This document shows, piece by piece, positions 6,751 to 9,727 of a stretch of DNA of 9,727 bases (within the stretch, counting starts at the first letter, position 1; each line of letters begins with the position of its first letter). Position numbers and translations under genes: made by a program. Location: contig JAITXK010000181.1 of NCBI GenBank assembly GCA_031284765.1, positions 1 to 9,727 on the forward strand, written 5' to 3'. The notes beneath the pieces were generated by a model. That model made no database searches and was not told the origin of the DNA. It saw only the letters and a list, made by a program, of their open reading frames with translations. The DNA comes from Candidatus Symbiothrix sp. (lineage in GTDB: Bacteria > Bacteroidota > Bacteroidia > Bacteroidales > Azobacteroidaceae).

Positions 6751-7953
6751 TCAATATAAAAACCCAAACAGCCAAAGCGGAATACGATTGCTGAAGCCGG
6801 TTTCAATATTATCCAGCACCAAAAAAGCGTTGGGTAATGTGCTGATTTGTTTTTCGCCTTTGCTTTTTCCGCCAATTTCGAAGTAATAAGTGCCATCCAC
6901 CTTAAAATCAGTTTCAGGAACATAATCAACCCGATGCTTTACTCGCAACTGATTGAGAAAGAATGTTTCACGAATCGTGCCTATATCGGCTTTCTCAGCA
7001 TTGAGAGCATATATATAATTGGTATTCTGTAGAAAAATTTTCTCCGGTTTCACCAATTTACTCATGCCGTTGGCGGCCTTTTCGAGGGTCATAATTGCCT
7101 GAGCCTTATTGAGATACTGTAAATAATTCATTAAACTGATTCGGGTAACATCTATTTCCGCACTCAATTTGGAAATATTGGGCGTAAACGGCACTAAACT
7201 CGAAAGAATGTAAAACAGTTTCTTTATTTTTCCGATAGAATAGATATCAATATTCTCCACAATCGGCAAATCGGTTTCAATAATGGTATTGAATATCTGC
7301 AAAACCCGCTCGTGATAACTTTCTTTATCTTCCTTATAATAAGGATAATAACCATTTTTCAGGTAATCCTTGAATGCCGGAATTGGTTTGATTTTGCGAT
7401 TCATTTCCTGTGCAATGCTTACATGATTAGTCAGTATTTCGTTGAGCGTAAATGCTTTAAAGGATTTATCCAACAAACCTTCAAAAATTAAATATTCCCG
7501 AAACGACATGCCGTGAAGCATATAATAAATTGCTCTCCGGCTCAAATCGCCTGATGATTTAAAAATATTCAGTATGGATGAACCGGTAAATACAATCTTC
7601 ATATCTGTGAAATCATCGTAAATATTCTTGATTTCGATAGACCAATTGGCGTATTTATGCACTTCGTCCAAAAACAAAATTTTTCCTCCAAGCAAATAAA
7701 ACCGGTTGGCCAAGTCGTATAAAGTATGGGTCGAAAACCAGATATTATCCAAACTTGCATATAGTACATTTTCGGGTCTGATGCCATACGTAGTTTTGAT
7801 ATACTGCAACAACAAGGTTGTTTTACCGCAACCTCGCGCACCCAGGATACCAATCAGTCGATTATTCCAACGGATTTCGGGAATCAGATAGCGAGAAAAA
7901 CGCTCATCTGTATTATCCAAATGACGATAAAATGTTGTAAACAGTTGTTCCAT
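6751..7953 (-). CDS. AAA+ ATPase (AAA_14 type) with DUF4143-like C-terminus
   Basis: This 400-residue P-loop ATPase of unknown function belongs to the AAA_14/DUF4143-type family that is often multicopy in Bacteroidota. The ATPase core has Walker A GARGCGKTT (38-46), Walker B KILFLDEVHK (91-100), the sensor-like VFTGSSILNI (121-130) and a possible arginine finger in LSRRA (137-141). The middle (about 225-310) contains a winged-helix-like helical stretch. The C-terminus has DYVPETDFKVDGTYYFEIGGK with Asp353, Glu359 and Lys363, spaced like a degenerate PD-(D/E)XK nuclease core, and ends in the family tail IPLWLFGFLY. Similarity to nucleases is inference. There is no signal peptide or membrane segment. 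The gene looks intact and more AT-rich than its neighbours. Its promoter region lies within a palindrome array. Related ATPases have been discussed as defence, toxin-like or mobile accessory genes, but the sequence does not decide this. Confidence 0.88.
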   Translation of the reverse strand: MEQLFTTFYRHLDNTDERFSRYLIPEIRWNNRLIGILGARGCGKTTLLLQYIKTTYGIRPENVLYASLDNIWFSTHTLYDLANRFYLLGGKILFLDEVHKYANWSIEIKNIYDDFTDMKIVFTGSSILNIFKSSGDLSRRAIYYMLHGMSFREYLIFEGLLDKSFKAFTLNEILTNHVSIAQEMNRKIKPIPAFKDYLKNGYYPYYKEDKESYHERVLQIFNTIIETDLPIVENIDIYSIGKIKKLFYILSSLVPFTPNISKLSAEIDVTRISLMNYLQYLNKAQAIMTLEKAANGMSKLVKPEKIFLQNTNYIYALNAEKADIGTIRETFFLNQLRVKHRVDYVPETDFKVDGTYYFEIGGKSKGEKQISTLPNAFLVLDNIETGFSNRIPLWLFGFLY

Positions 7954-7979
7954 ACTATTTTACGATTAAAATATAAGCA

Positions 7980-8165
7980 TTGTATTATACACAATGCAAA
8001 GATACGGATTATTTGTATTTTATACAATACAATTTTTAATTATTTTGTATTCTTTAAAATACAATATTCATAACTAATTGATTTTTAAATCATTATAGAG
8101 CACATTTTTATTTTGTATTTTATAGAATACAATTTTATGCTATTTTTGTATTTTGAATAATACAA
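7980..8165. repeat. Array of five 20-bp palindromes TTGTATT-N6-AATACAA
   Basis: Five copies of one palindromic unit sit in the AT-rich gap between the ATPase and prfC: 7980-7999, 8013-8032, 8045-8064, 8113-8132 and 8146-8165. The last four have perfect 7-bp arms (TTGTATT/AATACAA) around 6-bp centres that differ: TTATAC, CTTTAA, TTATAG and TTGAAT. The first has AATGCAA on its right arm (one mismatch) and centre ATACAC. The arms of the last copy extend to 9 bp. Start-to-start distances are 33, 32, 68 and 33 bp. The 68-bp step leaves room for a sixth unit, where a different small palindrome (TGATTT-TT-AAATCA, 8079-8092) is found. Conserved arms, variable centres and fixed pitch point to binding sites for a dimeric protein. 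Confidence 0.85.
7997..8027 (-). promoter_or_regulatory. Predicted promoter of the AAA+ ATPase gene
   Basis: On the - strand TATCTTTG (8004-7997) fits the Bacteroidota -7 consensus TAnnTTTG, and TTG (8027-8025) lies upstream with a 20-nt spacer, within the usual spacing for the -33 element. Transcription would begin near 7990, giving a leader of about 37 nt before the ATG at 7953. The palindrome at 7980-7999 covers the end of the -7 box and the predicted start site, and the palindrome at 8013-8032 covers the -33 element. This is the arrangement expected for repression. Confidence 0.6.
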
Positions 8166-8199
8166 AAATAACGAACACGGATATTTTCTAAATATTTTG

Positions 8200-8207
8200 T
8201 ACTTTTG
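8200..8207 (+). promoter_or_regulatory. TAnnTTTG -7 box upstream of prfC
   Basis: TACTTTTG, 18 nt upstream of the prfC ATG, matches the Bacteroidota -7 consensus and is identical to both halves of the rfbD/MBL divergent promoter. No TTTG-like -33 element is visible 19-21 nt upstream (around 8176-8180), so the assignment rests on the -7 box and its position. The nearest palindrome ends 34 nt upstream of the box. Confidence 0.5.
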
Positions 8208-8225
8208 CACACAAATTAAAATTCA

Positions 8226-9727
8226 ATGAGCGAACTGACAAACGAAATACAGCGCAGGCGTACTTTTGCCATTATCTCCCACCCCGATGCCGGTAAAACC
8301 ACATTGACCGAGAAACTGTTGCTTTTCGGAGGAGCTATTCACGTGGCGGGAGCAGTTAAATCCAATAAAATAAAGAAAACGGCGACATCTGATTGGATGG
8401 AAATCGAGAAACAACGCGGTATCTCTGTGGCAACTTCCGTCATGGGATTCGATTATAACAGCTATAAAATCAATATATTAGATACACCGGGGCACCAGGA
8501 TTTTGCAGAAGATACTTATCGCACTTTAACGGCGGTGGATAGCGTAATCATCGTGGTCGATATTGCCAAAGGGGTGGAAGCACAAACCCGCAAACTGATG
8601 GAGGTCTGCCGGATGCGCAAAACACCGGTCATGATTTTCGTCAACAAGATGGACAGGGTTGGGAAAGACCCCTTCGATTTGCTTGATGAATTGGAACAGG
8701 AATTGCAAATACACGTCCGCCCTTTAAGTTGGCCCATTGAGATGGGCGATAAATTCAAAGGCGTTTACAATATTTACGAAGAAAAGTTGGATTTATATAC
8801 TCCGAGCAAACAAACCATTACCGAATCGGTACAAATCAACGATTTGAGCAGTCAGGAATTGGATGCGCAGATTGGGGAAGACTTGGCAAAAAGACTTCGG
8901 GCCGACCTCGAACTCATTGAGGGCGTTTATCCTGAGGCCCCCTCTAACTCCAAAGGGAGAGGATTGGAGAGTGTGGACAAGTATTTAAGGGGCGATTTGG
9001 CGCCTGTCTTCTTCGGTTCGGCCTTGAACAATTTTGGCGTTAAGGAGTTGTTGGATTGTTTTGTTCGGATTGCGCCGTCGCCCCGTCCGGTCACAGCGGA
9101 AGAGCGCACGGTTGTTCCCGAAAAAGACCCGTTTTCCGGCTTCATCTTCAAGATTCACGCCAATATGGACCCGAATCACCGGAGTTGCATTGCTTTCCTG
9201 AAAATCTGTTCGGGGAAGTTTGACCGCAACGTCAATTACCGGCATATCCGTCATGATAAATGGATGAAATTCAGTCAGGCAACCGCTTTCATGGCTCAGA
9301 AAAAGGAAACAGTTGATGAAGCTTATGCAGGCGACATCATCGGATTACCCGATACCGGCAACTTCAAAATCGGCGACACGCTGACTTCCGGCGAAATCCT
9401 GCACTTCAAAGGCTTGCCGAGTTTTTCGCCCGAAATGTTCAAGTACATCGAAAATGCCGACCCGATGAAAACCAAGCAACTGACCAAAGGCATCGACCAA
9501 CTGATGGACGAGGGCGTTGCGCAATTGTTTACCAATCAATACAACGGACGAAAAATTATCGGCACAGTGGGACAGTTGCAGTTTGAAGTCATCCAATATC
9601 GCTTGCTGCACGAATACGGTGCACAATGCCGCTGGGAAGCCTTGAATCTGTACAAAGCATGTTGGGTGGAAAGCGATTTGCCCGAAGAATTAGAGAATTT
9701 CAAGAAACGGAAATACCAATACATGGC
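8226..9727 (+). CDS. prfC: Peptide chain release factor 3 (RF3), 3' end beyond window
   Basis: This translational GTPase recycles RF1/RF2 from the ribosome after stop-codon recognition. The frame is open from 8226 to the window edge, giving 500 codons of the roughly 525-530 expected, so only the last C-terminal residues are missing. The GTPase motifs are present: G1 SHPDAGKT (18-25), switch I RGISV (64-68), G3 DTPGH (86-90) and G4 NKMD (140-143). The PVFFGSALNNFGVKELLD segment follows, then domain II, and the RF3-specific domain III with GTVGQLQFEVIQYRL. Against remembered relatives, residues about 238-249 (APSNSKGRGLES), between GVYPE and VDKYLRGDL, look like an extra insertion encoded by a small palindrome. 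The frame is kept, so the protein is probably functional. It is divergent from the ATPase gene across the palindrome array, and the start gives the usual MSELTNEIQRRRTFAIISHPD. Confidence 0.93.
   Translation, partial: MSELTNEIQRRRTFAIISHPDAGKTTLTEKLLLFGGAIHVAGAVKSNKIKKTATSDWMEIEKQRGISVATSVMGFDYNSYKINILDTPGHQDFAEDTYRTLTAVDSVIIVVDIAKGVEAQTRKLMEVCRMRKTPVMIFVNKMDRVGKDPFDLLDELEQELQIHVRPLSWPIEMGDKFKGVYNIYEEKLDLYTPSKQTITESVQINDLSSQELDAQIGEDLAKRLRADLELIEGVYPEAPSNSKGRGLESVDKYLRGDLAPVFFGSALNNFGVKELLDCFVRIAPSPRPVTAEERTVVPEKDPFSGFIFKIHANMDPNHRSCIAFLKICSGKFDRNVNYRHIRHDKWMKFSQATAFMAQKKETVDEAYAGDIIGLPDTGNFKIGDTLTSGEILHFKGLPSFSPEMFKYIENADPMKTKQLTKGIDQLMDEGVAQLFTNQYNGRKIIGTVGQLQFEVIQYRLLHEYGAQCRWEALNLYKACWVESDLPEELENFKKRKYQYM
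8937..8973 (+). repeat. Putative in-frame palindromic element inside prfC
   Basis: Within prfC a short, locally distinct stretch contains CCTCT (8941-8945) and AGAGG (8958-8962), with CC-AAA-GG nested between them, so it can form an imperfect hairpin. Its composition (runs of C, then AACTCC, then GGGAGAGG) resembles the dispersed small palindromic repeats of the 'cccctctaactccccaaagggga' type that I recall from many Bacteroidota genomes. It encodes the low-complexity segment PSNSKGRGLES. The borders are approximate, and no second copy is present in the window. Confidence 0.5.

Larger units (their letters stand above)
7954..8225. other. 272-bp AT-rich intergenic region
   Basis: This is the only long non-coding stretch in the window. 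It separates two divergent genes (ATPase and prfC) and is strikingly AT-rich compared with the coding DNA on the prfC side. It contains the palindrome array, the predicted ATPase promoter and a TACTTTTG box before prfC. I see no open reading frame, tRNA, terminal inverted repeats with a target duplication, or transposase remnant in it. Confidence 0.85.

Noticed and set aside
7980..8165. Palindrome array as a CRISPR
   Set aside because: The repeats are only 20 bp with variable centres, the intervals are about 12-13 bp (one is 48 bp) and AT-rich, and no cas gene is in the window. Conserved arms with variable centres fit binding sites better.
7954..8225. Miniature transposable element (MITE) in the intergenic region
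   Set aside because: I found no pair of terminal inverted repeats bounding the region and no target-site duplication. The inverted repeats are five separate short units.
8516..9724. Several leftward frames of 60-93 codons antisense to prfC
   Set aside because: They lie opposite a continuous RF3 reading frame with all GTPase motifs, and none shows a recognisable domain.

Overview
The window looks like chromosome of a Bacteroidota (Bacteroidales-like) bacterium. The evidence is a class I fumarase and a UvrD/PcrA helicase that resemble those of this phylum, a DUF2807 'head GIN' surface protein, an AAA_14-type ATPase of the kind expanded in Bacteroidota, and TAnnTTTG promoter -7 elements (three clear TACTTTTG or TATCTTTG sites) in place of sigma70 boxes. 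No rRNA, tRNA, insertion sequence or CRISPR array was seen.

Layout. A class I fumarase gene (13-1632, +) converges on a leftward gene cluster and overlaps its end by 17 bp. The cluster, read from right to left, is a metallo-beta-lactamase-fold hydrolase (5830-5048), an exported GIN/DUF2807 beta-solenoid protein (5041-4304), RidA (4296-3919) and the UvrD/PcrA helicase (3898-1616). The gaps are 6, 7 and about 20 nt, so it is probably one operon. It diverges from rfbD/rmlD (5862-6728, +) across only 31 bp, which hold an almost perfectly symmetric pair of TACTTTTG boxes facing opposite ways. rfbD converges on a leftward AAA+ ATPase (7953-6751). A 272-bp AT-rich intergenic region follows, then prfC (release factor 3, 8226 to beyond the window end).

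The most unusual part is that 272-bp region. It carries five copies of a 20-bp palindrome, TTGTATT-N6-AATACAA (four perfect arms, one with a single mismatch), at a pitch of about 33 bp. One slot in the series is empty or degenerate. The two copies nearest the ATPase overlap its predicted -7/+1 region and -33 element, which suggests an operator array for that ATPase, possibly autoregulatory. A second oddity is a short GC-rich imperfect palindrome inside prfC that is translated in frame as an apparent extra segment of about 10-12 residues. It looks like a dispersed palindromic element that inserted into an essential-type translation gene without breaking it.

Most of the rest is housekeeping: the TCA cycle (fumarase), DNA repair (UvrD/PcrA), removal of reactive enamines (RidA), dTDP-rhamnose synthesis (RmlD) and translation termination (RF3). 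The family assignments rest on motifs read by eye and on remembered family features. No database search was possible.
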